Source: Paenimyroides tangerinum
GTDB taxonomy: Bacteria; Bacteroidota; Bacteroidia; Flavobacteriales; Flavobacteriaceae
Reading direction: 5' to 3'
Length of the DNA: 64,000 nucleotides
Assembly (NCBI RefSeq): GCF_003865405.1
Contig: NZ_RQVQ01000010.1
Location: forward strand, 36,801 to 100,800
Under the pieces are notes generated by a model. It was not told the DNA's origin. It ran no database searches and was given only the letters and a program-made list of their open reading frames with translations. This document shows positions 19,062 to 29,064 of this stretch, piece by piece. How positions within the stretch are numbered: the stretch's first letter is position 1; each line of letters begins with the position of its first letter. The position numbers were made by a program, and so were the translations under genes.

Positions 19062-19642
19062 TGTATTCTGAAAGTAGCAAAATATTAATAAGTAAAAGAG
19101 TCGGTTGGAGTGTTCCAACTGACTCTTTATTTTCTGTTGAGATTTCAGAAGATAACCAAACTGCTACTTCTGGAAGGTATGTTAATTCATTTCATCAATT
19201 AGCCACGGTAGAGAACCTATTTTTTACGATAGACGAAAATAAAACGGGCGAGTCTGAATTCAATAAAACCTTATATTCAATGCTTAAGGAAGCTTCAATT
19301 GAAGTATTAAATAAGGTGCTTGATCAACACAAAGACTATGATTTTGATAAGGATTACGACTCTGAGATAGAAAAATATCAATCGTTATTTGATGAGCCGT
19401 TAGGCTATTTATTAGCGATTAAATCTATTGAATTACTTGTCTCCTCTAATCGTAGTAATGCAGTAGAACGTAATTCAAAGTTAAGTTTCCAAATGCTAAA
19501 GATGGAACTTGAAGGGGTTAAAAACGATAACGGGCATTGTATTTCTGAGGGTTTAAATTCTAAGTTTTATACTGCGCTAAAGAATGCCCAAAAGAAAATA
19601 TTCCCGAAACAAATTGAGATAATTGGTGATTCAGTATGGTAG
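19061..19642 (+). CDS. Putative head-tail connector (adaptor) protein
   Basis: A 193-residue protein of mixed character starting on the TAATG overlap with the capsid gene. It occupies the slot of the DNA-packaging adaptor. No motif is recognisable. It resembles proteins called DUF6712 in related phages, from memory only. Confidence 0.5.
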   Translation: MYSESSKILISKRVGWSVPTDSLFSVEISEDNQTATSGRYVNSFHQLATVENLFFTIDENKTGESEFNKTLYSMLKEASIEVLNKVLDQHKDYDFDKDYDSEIEKYQSLFDEPLGYLLAIKSIELLVSSNRSNAVERNSKLSFQMLKMELEGVKNDNGHCISEGLNSKFYTALKNAQKKIFPKQIEIIGDSVW

Positions 19643-20139
19643 AATATGGAATCGATATTGAAATCGAAAAAATTAGAAGGCACCTTTTAAAAAATCTTGG
19701 TTGGCTAGGTGTTGAAATGTTCGGTAGGGCCTATAAAAATGTTACTAAGGATGGGAAATTAGTTCCAGAAGTTTATATCGGTAATGGAGAATATAAAGAA
19801 ATTCTTACCAGTGATTTAAAATCTGTTACGGTGTTTTTTGTTGACTCGGATGAGCACACTAAGGCAAATTCATTAGAAATGCAGACCGATTTATCAGTTG
19901 TTTTCATAGTGAATTTAGTTAAGCTAAAAGGAAACAACAATACAAGACTAGACGCTTTAGTTCAACATGAGGTCCTTTCAACATTAAAGCAAACCACTCA
20001 ATTTGAAATCAGCGAGCTCACAAAAGGTTTAGATGCCTTAAAAGAGTTTGACACTTCAAAAATAAAACTAAGTGATATGCAGCCATATCACATTTTTTCA
20101 GTCACAGGTAAAATAAAATATAAAATTAATAATTGTTAA
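19636..20139 (+). CDS. Putative head closure / tail terminator protein
   Basis: A 167-residue protein overlapping its upstream neighbour by 7 bases, within the run of small connector genes between capsid and tail tube. No known motif. The length and the place in the order suggest a head-tail joining role. Confidence 0.45.
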   Translation: MVEYGIDIEIEKIRRHLLKNLGWLGVEMFGRAYKNVTKDGKLVPEVYIGNGEYKEILTSDLKSVTVFFVDSDEHTKANSLEMQTDLSVVFIVNLVKLKGNNNTRLDALVQHEVLSTLKQTTQFEISELTKGLDALKEFDTSKIKLSDMQPYHIFSVTGKIKYKINNC

Positions 20140-20141
20140 GT

Positions 20142-21020
20142 ATGAACAGACCATATGTGGAGTGTCACGAAAACAAAACGGGCTTTAGAAATACTGGAGC
20201 AAAAAAGCAATGTGTCTTAGGTAAAACTGTAAAGTTTGCTTACGGTATTCCAGGATTCAAGTTCGCATCTGTGGAAGATGCAAAAGATATTGAAAAATGG
20301 AATGAGGCAATTGCACAAAAGAAATTATTCCCATTGTACGACGCTGAGGAATATGCAGTTGCCGATACAGAGCCAACTTATTGGGAAGGTGAAAACATTA
20401 GAATTGAAACATCAAAGGGGAAAAAGATTAGAACATTTCGTTCAATCTTGAGTTTATGCTCATACTTTGCCTTAAAATCATTTGACGGGCAAGAAGGTCA
20501 GATTTTTGAATTTACCAATGATCCAGGAGTAAAAGGTATCATCGGCGAAGATGGTTCGGTAAAAGGACAAACAACAACTTTAAATATTGGGCGTTTACAA
20601 GACTCAACAGGTGAAATGCCACAGAATGCTGTTGTAACGGTTAACTACAAGGACTTTAACGAAAGAGAAAACGCTGGAGCCGATTTCAAAACGAATTGGT
20701 CGCATTTGGAGTTATTCGGAATTTTTGACGCGCATTTAGAATTAGTTTCTGCTTCTGCTACCCAAATCAAGATAAAAGTTAGAACAGGCTGTGGGGCAGG
20801 TGATGAGTTGATATCAACTTTAAAAAGTGGAGATTTAGAGGTAAGAAGTGCGGTGGGGGCTTTAGTAACAACAACTTTCGTTGAAGCCGATTCTCAAGGG
20901 ATTTACACTTTAACTGGGACTGCTTTTACTACTGGGCACACAGTTTTATTAGTTGGGGTTGTTTCGATTGATAATCAGCACTACGAAAGTACTGGGCCAT
21001 TAAAGGTTACTATTACCTAA
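20142..21020 (+). CDS. Putative major tail tube protein with C-terminal Ig-like domain
   Basis: A 292-residue protein from the ATG at 20142; an upstream TTG is in frame but unlikely. The central region (about 100-190) is beta-rich, and the final 90 residues, with repeated Thr/Val strands and a GHTVLLVGV segment, look like an immunoglobulin-like add-on common in tail tubes. It lies before tail chaperone-like genes and the tape measure, which fits. Confidence 0.6.
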   Translation: MNRPYVECHENKTGFRNTGAKKQCVLGKTVKFAYGIPGFKFASVEDAKDIEKWNEAIAQKKLFPLYDAEEYAVADTEPTYWEGENIRIETSKGKKIRTFRSILSLCSYFALKSFDGQEGQIFEFTNDPGVKGIIGEDGSVKGQTTTLNIGRLQDSTGEMPQNAVVTVNYKDFNERENAGADFKTNWSHLELFGIFDAHLELVSASATQIKIKVRTGCGAGDELISTLKSGDLEVRSAVGALVTTTFVEADSQGIYTLTGTAFTTGHTVLLVGVVSIDNQHYESTGPLKVTIT

Positions 21021-21223
21021 TGCGTAAGTATAAAGGGATAACATTTGCAGAGGGCATTACGATGTCCTTTGCAGATTTTAAAGAGCAATATTCCAACTTA
21101 GAAATCTTTAAAAATATCCCAGAGGAAAACAGAGAATCGGAATTAAAGAAAGCCTATAAGATTGCAACCTATGGCAACATTAAAACAAGCACTAAGCCTA
21201 GCCAAGAAAATAGAAACGAGTAA
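21020..21223 (+). CDS. Small phage protein
   Basis: A 67-residue charged protein starting on the TAATG overlap with the tail tube gene. It overlaps the next gene by 53 bases in another frame. No motif; it may be a tail-assembly accessory protein. Confidence 0.45.
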   Translation: MRKYKGITFAEGITMSFADFKEQYSNLEIFKNIPEENRESELKKAYKIATYGNIKTSTKPSQENRNE

Positions 21224-21638
21224 AATTGAGTCTGTGTTATTTGGAATCATCAAGCAACTTCAAAAAGAAATCATACAAAAGAACCAGGACCAATTAGGAA
21301 AAGGAAAAGACGTTTATCAGAAGACAATTGGGCTTTACTCCAAAGCAACTGAGGCAATCACGGCGCATGATTATTTTGCGGGAAAGCGAAAGGATATTAA
21401 AAAAGCTGGAACACCTTACACCGCTCAAGATACTGGAGACTTCTTCAAAGGTTTTTATTTAGAAGTTCAAGGTGATGCTTTTAAAATCTTTTCAAAGGCC
21501 CCAAAGACACATGAGATTCTAGATACTTGGGGAACAGAGGCTATTTTCGGGCTTTCGGATAAAGATTTAAGGGAGATTGTGATAAACGGCATTCTCCCTT
21601 TTTTATTAAAAAATATTAGAAATACACTTCAAATATGA
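21171..21638 (+). CDS. Hypothetical tail-assembly protein
   Basis: 155 residues from the ATG at 21171 (TTG at 21162 is the longer option). The start overlaps the preceding small gene, and its stop overlaps the next ATG (ATGA). Helical and Lys-rich, with no recognised domain. The context is tail morphogenesis, between tail tube and tape measure. Confidence 0.5.
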   Translation: MATLKQALSLAKKIETSKIESVLFGIIKQLQKEIIQKNQDQLGKGKDVYQKTIGLYSKATEAITAHDYFAGKRKDIKKAGTPYTAQDTGDFFKGFYLEVQGDAFKIFSKAPKTHEILDTWGTEAIFGLSDKDLREIVINGILPFLLKNIRNTLQI

Positions 21639-22231
21639 TTTACAATACTTTAGATTATCTACCCATAAAAATATTTATTAAGATTCAAGAAACTGGAAAC
21701 CTTAGTTTACTGGCTACAGTGGATGAAGATGTTTCTAATGAAGAACTTCAAATTTTGTTTGATAAGCTTTCGGACGAATTTCAACAACTTAACGGGGAGG
21801 ATAACTCATCTAGAAATTTTATGATATTAAAAGAGATTTCGCATTTAGAGGCTAAATTAAAAACGGCAATGTGTGGAATTGAGATTCTAAGATTTGAGGC
21901 AAACAATTCGGTTATGTTGGCTTTATCTGAATTATTAAATGTTACTATCAGAACCAATCGAACTGATTATTATTTTAAAGACTTGGAGCGTGCTGAAAGT
22001 AAGGCTAGGTTAATCAATAAGTCTATTGAAAAGCTCCGCGATCAATTACCTAAAAAAGAGGAAACCAAATTCGATTCTATTGATGATACACTTGCGGCCA
22101 TTGCTATGATAACGGGTGTTTCCTTTGATTTTAATGCGCTTAGTTGTACAGCCTACGCTGCTTTAATCAAACAAACAAAGCAGAAAGTAAAAGCCCAAGA
22201 GGAAAGTATAAACAAACTAAAAAACAAATAG
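21635..22231 (+). CDS. Putative tail assembly chaperone
   Basis: A 198-residue protein, one base before the tape measure gene and ending in a Lys/Gln coiled coil. Tail chaperones occupy this position in most siphophages, often with a frameshifted partner. I see no slippery site that would create an extended form here. Confidence 0.5.
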   Translation: MIYNTLDYLPIKIFIKIQETGNLSLLATVDEDVSNEELQILFDKLSDEFQQLNGEDNSSRNFMILKEISHLEAKLKTAMCGIEILRFEANNSVMLALSELLNVTIRTNRTDYYFKDLERAESKARLINKSIEKLRDQLPKKEETKFDSIDDTLAAIAMITGVSFDFNALSCTAYAALIKQTKQKVKAQEESINKLKNK

Positions 22232-22232
22232 T

Positions 22233-25200
22233 ATGGCATCAGGTGACGGAGTAATTACACGAAAAGACATCATTACCGATGAGGCACTTTCGTTTGGAAA
22301 AGAATATCGAAAAAACGTTGATGAGGCAATTCAAGCCAATGATGAATTAATCAGGCAATTTAAAACTCTATTAGATGTTTCTAAGGCTTATCGGAAAGCT
22401 GAATCGAATCATGATTATAAACAAGAAAAAGCTAAAGAGGCTCAAGCAAACCGAGATATTCTAAACTCTATTAAAGAAATGGAGCAAGCAGAAAGAGCTC
22501 TTGAAAGAATCAGAAAAGAAAAGCTTAAAACAGAGCGAGAACTACTTAAAATTGCTCAAGAGAATATAAAGCTTTCAATGTCCCAGGCACAAAGAGAAGC
22601 CCAAGCAGAAAAAGAAATCGAACGTATTAAGCAAGAGCGAATTAAAACTGAGAAGGAATTAGCTCGTTTAGCTTTAGAAAACGAACGCCTAAATAAGCAA
22701 CAAGCCCAAACTGCAATTTCTAATGAAAGGGAGTTGGAGCGTGTAAAGCAGGAATTAATCAAAACAGAGCGTGAACAAGCTAAATTAAAAAGAGATTTAA
22801 TTAATCTTGAAAATGCTGAAGCAAACCAAAAGAAACGTTCAACCACCTTAACAATGGAAGAGCGTGTTCAGCAACAATTAGCCAACAAGGCAGAAAAGCA
22901 AGCCGTATTGGAGAAAATGGGGCTTATTGGAGCTTATCAAAAGTTAAACGCCCAACGAACTGAGGCTAAGAAAAAACTTCTTGATTTGATTGCGTCTGAG
23001 AAAGCATCCACAGCCGAAATTAAAAAAGCGCAAAGAGCGTTTGATGTTCTTGATAAAAAGGTTCGTAAAGCTGACCAAGCGGCTGGAGATTTTGGAAAAA
23101 CAGTCGGAAATTATAGAACTGCTTTTAGTGGACTTTCGAACCTAATGGGAGCCTTTGGAATTGTGGGCGGAATTACCGGGGCTGTTATGCTTGGAAAGTC
23201 AATTTACGAAACAACAAAGCAAATTCAGGCTCAAGAAATAGCATTGAGAATGCTATCCGAAACCGAGGAAATTTATTCTAAAAACAAGGAATTTCTTACT
23301 AGAATTACAGAACAATACGGTTTGGAATTAATGACCACGACAAATGCGTATAAGAACTACTTTGCCTCGGCTAAAACTTCAGTTGAGGAGGGTAAGTTGG
23401 CCTTTAGTGATATGCAATTAATTTTTGAAAAGGTATCTAAATCATCTTCTACTTTGGGACTTTCGGTTGAACAACAAGAGGGGGCATTTTTGGCACTTTC
23501 TCAAATGTTATCTAAAGGAACAGTTCAATCTGAAGAATTACGTGGTCAATTAGGCGAAAGATTACCAGGAGCGTTTGAGGTTATGGCCAAGGCGTTAGGT
23601 GTTTCGACTATGGAACTTGGAAAAATGCTTGAGAATGGAGAAGTATTGGCGGCGGATGTTTTACCAAAATTTGCCATTGCTTACGAAAAAGCTATTGGCG
23701 CGGACCAAGTTCAAAGAGTTGAAACTTTAGCTGCAGCACAAAATAGAGCCTCAAATAAATGGACAGAATTTGTTGATAATTTGAATCAAGGGCAAGGGGT
23801 AATTACTCAAGCTGGAATGATGTTTTTTGATTGGACAAATCAAATTTTAGATACTGTAAATGCTAAATCGCAGTTGAGCGATGAAATATATAATGAGCAG
23901 TTAGAGCTTAATAGTTTGTTAAATAAAATCACTACGTTAAATGAGGATAACTCAACAAGATTTGAATTGATTGAAAAACTTAAACGTGAATACCCAAACT
24001 TTATTTCATTTATCGAGAAAGAAGATTATTCGAATGATAATCTTCGTAAAACTCTAAGTTTAGTTAACGATCAATATAGGGATCGTATTAAGTTACAGCT
24101 TCAGGTTGAAAATTTGGAAAAATTACAAAAAGAAAGAGACGCAGCTTTTAGAACTGAAGCTGTATTACGTTTAGAATTACAAAAAAAATTGCAAAAAATA
24201 AATATTAAATATGAGCTTGGCTTTGAAGTGACTGAAGAGAACGCCACGGATTTAGCTGGTGACATTCAAGATGCGGCAAGAAAAAACTTAAGTGCCTACG
24301 ACCAGTTACAGATTAAAAAATTGAAATCTGCAATCAAAGCATATTCTGATATAGCGGATGAAAAAAGCAGGATAGTTGAACAAGAAATTGAATTAAATGA
24401 ACAATTTCGAAAAGAAACTGGATTAAATTCTGAGGAGCAAGAGCAATTTCTGAACTCAATTAAAGAGCGAAATGATTTGATTGATGAACTTTATAAGAAA
24501 GCAAAATCAAAAGGATTTACAAATACAACCGGTAAAGAAACTACCGTAGAAGATTTACAAAAATTCTTAAATAAGCCTAGTAGTTTAGAAACCGACGAAG
24601 AAAGTAAGAAAAGAGAAGCCGCCGAAAGAAAAGCTAAAGCCACAAGGGAAAAGGCTTTAAGAGAGGCCGAAAAAAACGAGGACGACCGCCTTAAAAAATT
24701 GAAGGAATCTTATGAAGCAGAAATTGATTTATTAATCTTCAAGACACAGACCGAGGCTGAAATTTTAAAAGCTGAGGCGTCCAATGAAAAGAATACTTCC
24801 GATGAGCGTTATGATGCTTTGATGACAAGTTTTCAATTAGAGGAAGAATTGTTAAAGATGAATGTTGAAAAGCAGTTAACTCTTTCTCGTTCCTTTCAAA
24901 AAGAAAAAATGGCATTTACGGAACAAGAAATTTCTGATATGCTGAATAATATTAGTTTAAAAGCTGATATAACCAATGAAGAACTTTTAATTCTTGAAAA
25001 GTATTACACCGCTCAAGACAAACTAAGAAAAGACAATCAAAAGGGTTTAGAGGATAATGTGAAATTTGAAGTTGAACAGGTTAAGAAAAAAATTCAGGAA
25101 CAAGTCAAATCTTCCAACTCTAAAAATTTTAATGATGAATCTGGAGAAATAAATGCCCTTAGTATCGGTAACAATTTAACCGATGTAGAAAGTTATGAGA

Positions 25201-26201
25201 AGGCAGTTTACGAAATCAAACGTAAATACTTATTAAAAAACCTTGAGGATGAATTGGCTGTATATAATCAAATCATCGAGAACGAAAAAGCCAAAGGAAC
25301 CGTTACTCAGGAAATGCTCGACAAACAAGTAGAGCTTGGAAATTCAGTTCGTGAATTCAATAATCAAACTCATGTTGAATCTTTAGAAAAAGCCAAAGAG
25401 CTTGAGCAAAAATTCATTGAAATGGGGATGAATATTAAGAACGCTTTAGTTGATTTAACCAACGCTATTTTTGATAATCGTATTCAAAGGATTGATGAGG
25501 ATATTGAGAGAAGTGATGAATACTATGAAGGCCAAATTGAAAATGCTAAGGGAGATGCAGATGAGCAAGAACGCTTAAGGATTATGCAAGAGGCGGCACG
25601 CGAAAAATTAGAGGCTAAAAAACGAAAAGAACAACATAAGCAAGCGGTTTTTAATAAGGCTATGGCTATTGCGGATATTGGAATGAGTACAGCGCAAGCA
25701 ATTATGAAAGCAATGGCTGAGTTTCCTTTAACCGGTGGTATGCCTTTCACACTTATGGCCGCAATTGCAGGCGCAATTCAAACAGCAACCGTTTTAGCCA
25801 CTCCAATACCCAAATATAAAACAGGTCGTAAAGGTGGACCCGAAGAAATAGCAATTGTCGGTGATGGTGGAGTTCACGAGGTTATCGAGCATAAAGATGG
25901 TTCTGCCGAACTAACACCTAAAAGGGATACGCTTGTAAAGCTTTTAGAAGGAGATACGGTTCACGCATCACTAGATTTATATCGTAAGTCAAGACGAAAC
26001 AAAATCAATAATGATATTTATAAAGATAAATTGACGTTTGAGGCCTACCATTCATTAGCAGTGAATGATTATTCAAGTTTGGAAAAGGAGATTATCGTGC
26101 TTCAAGATATTCTAAAAAGAAAAAATATGTCAACCACGGTTAACATTCCAAAGTTTGATTTTGCACACCAGTTTTGGTTGGAAAAGCAAAAGAATTGGTA
26201 A
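22233..26201 (+). CDS. Phage tail tape measure protein
   Basis: The longest gene, 1322 residues, as expected for the ruler that sets tail length. The N-terminal 280 residues are an Arg/Glu/Lys/Gln coiled coil with internal repetition. A hydrophobic Gly-rich segment (about 300-330) follows. The domain around AKTSVEEGKLAFSD to SKGTVQSEELRGQLGERLPG (about 380-450) is the conserved TMP core. More coiled coil and a hydrophobic segment near 1155-1190 complete it. Confidence 0.93.
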   Translation: MASGDGVITRKDIITDEALSFGKEYRKNVDEAIQANDELIRQFKTLLDVSKAYRKAESNHDYKQEKAKEAQANRDILNSIKEMEQAERALERIRKEKLKTERELLKIAQENIKLSMSQAQREAQAEKEIERIKQERIKTEKELARLALENERLNKQQAQTAISNERELERVKQELIKTEREQAKLKRDLINLENAEANQKKRSTTLTMEERVQQQLANKAEKQAVLEKMGLIGAYQKLNAQRTEAKKKLLDLIASEKASTAEIKKAQRAFDVLDKKVRKADQAAGDFGKTVGNYRTAFSGLSNLMGAFGIVGGITGAVMLGKSIYETTKQIQAQEIALRMLSETEEIYSKNKEFLTRITEQYGLELMTTTNAYKNYFASAKTSVEEGKLAFSDMQLIFEKVSKSSSTLGLSVEQQEGAFLALSQMLSKGTVQSEELRGQLGERLPGAFEVMAKALGVSTMELGKMLENGEVLAADVLPKFAIAYEKAIGADQVQRVETLAAAQNRASNKWTEFVDNLNQGQGVITQAGMMFFDWTNQILDTVNAKSQLSDEIYNEQLELNSLLNKITTLNEDNSTRFELIEKLKREYPNFISFIEKEDYSNDNLRKTLSLVNDQYRDRIKLQLQVENLEKLQKERDAAFRTEAVLRLELQKKLQKINIKYELGFEVTEENATDLAGDIQDAARKNLSAYDQLQIKKLKSAIKAYSDIADEKSRIVEQEIELNEQFRKETGLNSEEQEQFLNSIKERNDLIDELYKKAKSKGFTNTTGKETTVEDLQKFLNKPSSLETDEESKKREAAERKAKATREKALREAEKNEDDRLKKLKESYEAEIDLLIFKTQTEAEILKAEASNEKNTSDERYDALMTSFQLEEELLKMNVEKQLTLSRSFQKEKMAFTEQEISDMLNNISLKADITNEELLILEKYYTAQDKLRKDNQKGLEDNVKFEVEQVKKKIQEQVKSSNSKNFNDESGEINALSIGNNLTDVESYEKAVYEIKRKYLLKNLEDELAVYNQIIENEKAKGTVTQEMLDKQVELGNSVREFNNQTHVESLEKAKELEQKFIEMGMNIKNALVDLTNAIFDNRIQRIDEDIERSDEYYEGQIENAKGDADEQERLRIMQEAAREKLEAKKRKEQHKQAVFNKAMAIADIGMSTAQAIMKAMAEFPLTGGMPFTLMAAIAGAIQTATVLATPIPKYKTGRKGGPEEIAIVGDGGVHEVIEHKDGSAELTPKRDTLVKLLEGDTVHASLDLYRKSRRNKINNDIYKDKLTFEAYHSLAVNDYSSLEKEIIVLQDILKRKNMSTTVNIPKFDFAHQFWLEKQKNW

Positions 26202-26205
26202 AAGA

Positions 26206-26229
26206 AAACCACCCGAGTGGGTGGTTTTA
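26206..26229. terminator. Bidirectional terminator between tape measure and lipoprotein genes
   Basis: AAAACCACCC-GAGT-GGGTGGTTTT. The arms carry A and T flanks on both sides, so it can stop transcription from both convergent genes. Confidence 0.85.
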
Positions 26230-26234
26230 ATATT

Positions 26235-26723
26235 TTATTTCAGTTTTACAAATTTTTGGGTCATGTCCATAATATAATTAACTCCTTCCACTGTTTCCTC
26301 CTGAAAAATATTCAAGTGCAAGTTATTTGAATCTAATAATTCTATTGTGAAAGTATTTCCGTTAGTGATTGTAAATGTTAATTGGTCACCATTTCTAACA
26401 TAAGTACCCTCCCCAGATTCTTCAGTTGCTGGAGTCGTACCTGAAGCTGGATTATAAATGTAATACTTCATAGTATTATCAGCAAAAAACTCATATTGAT
26501 TTATTAATCCTGTTTGTTTAACTGGGACATCTTTTTCGTCCATCATAATTTCCCCATCAATTACCATTTTCATATCTACTTTTTCAAGATCCCATTTCCC
26601 TAATAATTCATTTTGAGGTTGTGGCTGAACTTGATTGTCTGAAGAGTTATCATCGCTTGAGCACGAAGTTAAAGTTGTTAATCCTAATGTTAATGCTAAA
26701 AGAATTATTTTTAAGTTTTTCAT
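26235..26723 (-). CDS. Lipocalin-like lipoprotein, phage cargo (moron)
   Basis: A 162-residue protein with signal peptide and lipobox (LTSC, Cys at about 21), an SSDD-rich acidic tether, then a single beta-barrel-like domain beginning GKWDLEKV, as in lipocalin-like (META/DUF4923-type) outer-membrane lipoproteins of Bacteroidota. It runs against the late genes, has its own consensus promoter, and faces a bidirectional terminator. Likely expressed in the lysogen. Confidence 0.75.
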   Translation of the reverse strand: MKNLKIILLALTLGLTTLTSCSSDDNSSDNQVQPQPQNELLGKWDLEKVDMKMVIDGEIMMDEKDVPVKQTGLINQYEFFADNTMKYYIYNPASGTTPATEESGEGTYVRNGDQLTFTITNGNTFTIELLDSNNLHLNIFQEETVEGVNYIMDMTQKFVKLK

Positions 26724-26751
26724 TTTATTGAAATTTAATTTAAAATTTTTA

Positions 26752-26781
26752 CAAAAATAAGACTAAAGTTAAGTTATGCAA
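26752..26781 (-). promoter_or_regulatory. Consensus host-type promoter of the lipocalin-like gene
   Basis: On the minus strand TTG (26779-26781) and TATTTTTG (26752-26759) are 19 bases apart, a perfect match to TTG-N19-TAnnTTTG. It lies back to back with late promoter copy 4. Confidence 0.8.
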
Positions 26782-26788
26782 TTTTTTT

Positions 26789-26848
26789 GGTCAATAACTA
26801 ATCCTTTTTCCAGGTAGCATTTCAATTCGTAAACAATAAATTAGATAA
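26789..26848 (+). promoter_or_regulatory. Late promoter element copy 4 (tail tip operon)
   Basis: GGTCAATAACT at 26789 and TTAGATA at 26841, 52 bases apart. The next start codon is 25 bases after the TTAG. Confidence 0.75.
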
Positions 26849-26865
26849 AAGTATCTTTTTTTAAA

Positions 26866-29064
26866 ATGGCGAATATTTTAACCGAATATAGCGATAGAGT
26901 TCGTTATACACTTCATAACAATACTTACGGAACAATTTCAATTACTGATCCAATAGGTTGGGATGAAGACGAAAAAGAGTTTTCCCGAAATAAAACCTAT
27001 CATGGGATTTTCACAACGCTTTCAAATAGCTTAAAATTTACCAAAGACGCTAAAGATTTTATAAAATTGGTTTATGATACTTTAGGGATTAATGCCGATT
27101 TACGTTTAGTAAAAGAATCTAAGAACTCAATTACTGATGTTTGGGAGCAATCTTATAGTGGATATCTTGATTTATCAACTTATGAAATTGAAAACAATCA
27201 AGTTTCTTGCAAGTTTAATTCTGGAGGTTTAGAAAGTATTTTAAAGTCTAGGGAAGGTGACCAAGTTGAAATTGACCGTAGAGATACAATAGATGAAAAA
27301 CCTATTGAGGAACTTCAAACGGTTGAGGTTGAAATTGCGGGTAGACGTATATTTTTAGAATCAATTTGGGAGGTTGAGCCTATGAATTACTATCAAGAAT
27401 TACGTGTTGAAAGTAGGGATGGAAACACACGCACTATTTCTGGGGGAATTGGAACAAAATTAATTAAGAAATCACACGATGAAGCCGGCACCACATTTTC
27501 TGGCGTCACTGGTACATATACTAACGGGGTTACATCCTTTATGCTGTTGACTCCAGTAAATAGGCCCAGGGAGTTTCAAGTGTCAATAAAAGATTTAATT
27601 TTTCAGTGTTATTCAATTTACGGATCAGTTGATTGGGGACACGCAAATATTACATTAGTGCGTTACGGCGATGGTAGTAATTACACGGTTTTAGAGAGAA
27701 TTGATTTATGGTTAGCTCATTCAGAAAATAACACCCCGCCAATTTATGGGGGGAATTATGGGGGAGTTCAAACGGTTAATCATTATAGGGAAATTGTTTT
27801 AAATCAAAATGAAAGCTTAGGTTTAGAAGTGTTGCTCCGAGCTGACTTAATTAGTGGTGGGGGAACTGGTAATGTAAAAGCTGATTTTTGGTATAAATTT
27901 TCAAAAGGAAGAATCGTAATTACTGAGGATTCTCATTTTGACAAAACAATAACAAAGGCGGTCAGACCTTTTCACCTAGCTGAAAGATTAATTGAAATAA
28001 CTACAAATAGAAAGAATGTTTTACGTTCAGAGATTCTATTATCAGGAAACTTTAAAAACTTATTAATCACCCATGGTTTTTGGATTAGAGGTTTTGATAA
28101 AAGCTTGGAACAAAATGAAAATCCTGAGGATAATAGATATAAACCGCTTACTACTTCTTTTAAGGATTTTATGTCCTCATTTTTTGCTGTTGCTAATCTT
28201 GGGATGGGAATAGAAAGAAATGGTCAGAGAGAAATTATAGTTATTGAGGATTTGAAATACTTCTACAACCGTAATACGACAATTAGATTACCATTCCAGG
28301 TTAAGAATGTTAAGCGTTCGGTTGATAGCTCGAGATATTATAGTTTATTGGATTTTGGTTTCGAAAAAGGTGGAAGCTATGAAGAGGCACAAGGTCTTGA
28401 TGAATATAATTTAAAAAATAGTTACACAACTTGTATTCACAGATTAAGCAATACATATAGCGCATTATCAAAGTACAATGCTGATTCAACAGGGGTTGAG
28501 TTTACCAGAAGAAAACCTTTTTCAAACTATTCAACAGAGGACACAAACTACGATCAAAACGTTTATTTCTTAGACGCAAAAGCGATTGGCCCAACTAATA
28601 ATTATACTGTGCGTTTGTGGCAAGATGATTTTCAAAATGCACCTTTGGGAATTTATTCTCCAGAAACGGCTTTCAATTTAAGAATTTCGCCTTTCAACAA
28701 TTTACTTAGACATTCTTGGTATTTTGGGGGCGGTTTGGCTAAATACCCAGCCGATAAAGTGAAATATGCCAGCAGTTCTGGAAATAGTAATTTGAAAACC
28801 ATTTACAAAGAAAACGGAAGTTTAGTCAATAGCAATTTAGAACGCTCAAGATTTGTTCCTGAGATTGTAAAATTTAATCACGTTTGTACAGACGAAATTT
28901 TAAAAATGGTCGAAGGCAAATCGATAATTCTTGGTAAGGAACTTCTAAATGTTTATGGTCTAATTGAATTTATAAGTGAAAATAATGAAATCGAAAAAGG
29001 ATATTTATTGTCTTTAAAACCAAATGGGGTTGGGCAGTGGGAACTTTTAAAATATAATAAATAA
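26866..29064 (+). CDS. Phage tail protein (distal tail / baseplate-hub-like)
   Basis: A 732-residue protein directly after the tape measure block, where distal-tail and tail-tip proteins lie. It is rich in Asn, Tyr and Ser, without membrane segments or catalytic motifs visible. Long N-terminal domain with beta strands (FTKDAKDFIKLVYDTLG region) and a distinct C-terminal part. The exact subunit is not determinable. Overlaps the next start by one base. Confidence 0.6.
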   Translation: MANILTEYSDRVRYTLHNNTYGTISITDPIGWDEDEKEFSRNKTYHGIFTTLSNSLKFTKDAKDFIKLVYDTLGINADLRLVKESKNSITDVWEQSYSGYLDLSTYEIENNQVSCKFNSGGLESILKSREGDQVEIDRRDTIDEKPIEELQTVEVEIAGRRIFLESIWEVEPMNYYQELRVESRDGNTRTISGGIGTKLIKKSHDEAGTTFSGVTGTYTNGVTSFMLLTPVNRPREFQVSIKDLIFQCYSIYGSVDWGHANITLVRYGDGSNYTVLERIDLWLAHSENNTPPIYGGNYGGVQTVNHYREIVLNQNESLGLEVLLRADLISGGGTGNVKADFWYKFSKGRIVITEDSHFDKTITKAVRPFHLAERLIEITTNRKNVLRSEILLSGNFKNLLITHGFWIRGFDKSLEQNENPEDNRYKPLTTSFKDFMSSFFAVANLGMGIERNGQREIIVIEDLKYFYNRNTTIRLPFQVKNVKRSVDSSRYYSLLDFGFEKGGSYEEAQGLDEYNLKNSYTTCIHRLSNTYSALSKYNADSTGVEFTRRKPFSNYSTEDTNYDQNVYFLDAKAIGPTNNYTVRLWQDDFQNAPLGIYSPETAFNLRISPFNNLLRHSWYFGGGLAKYPADKVKYASSSGNSNLKTIYKENGSLVNSNLERSRFVPEIVKFNHVCTDEILKMVEGKSIILGKELLNVYGLIEFISENNEIEKGYLLSLKPNGVGQWELLKYNK

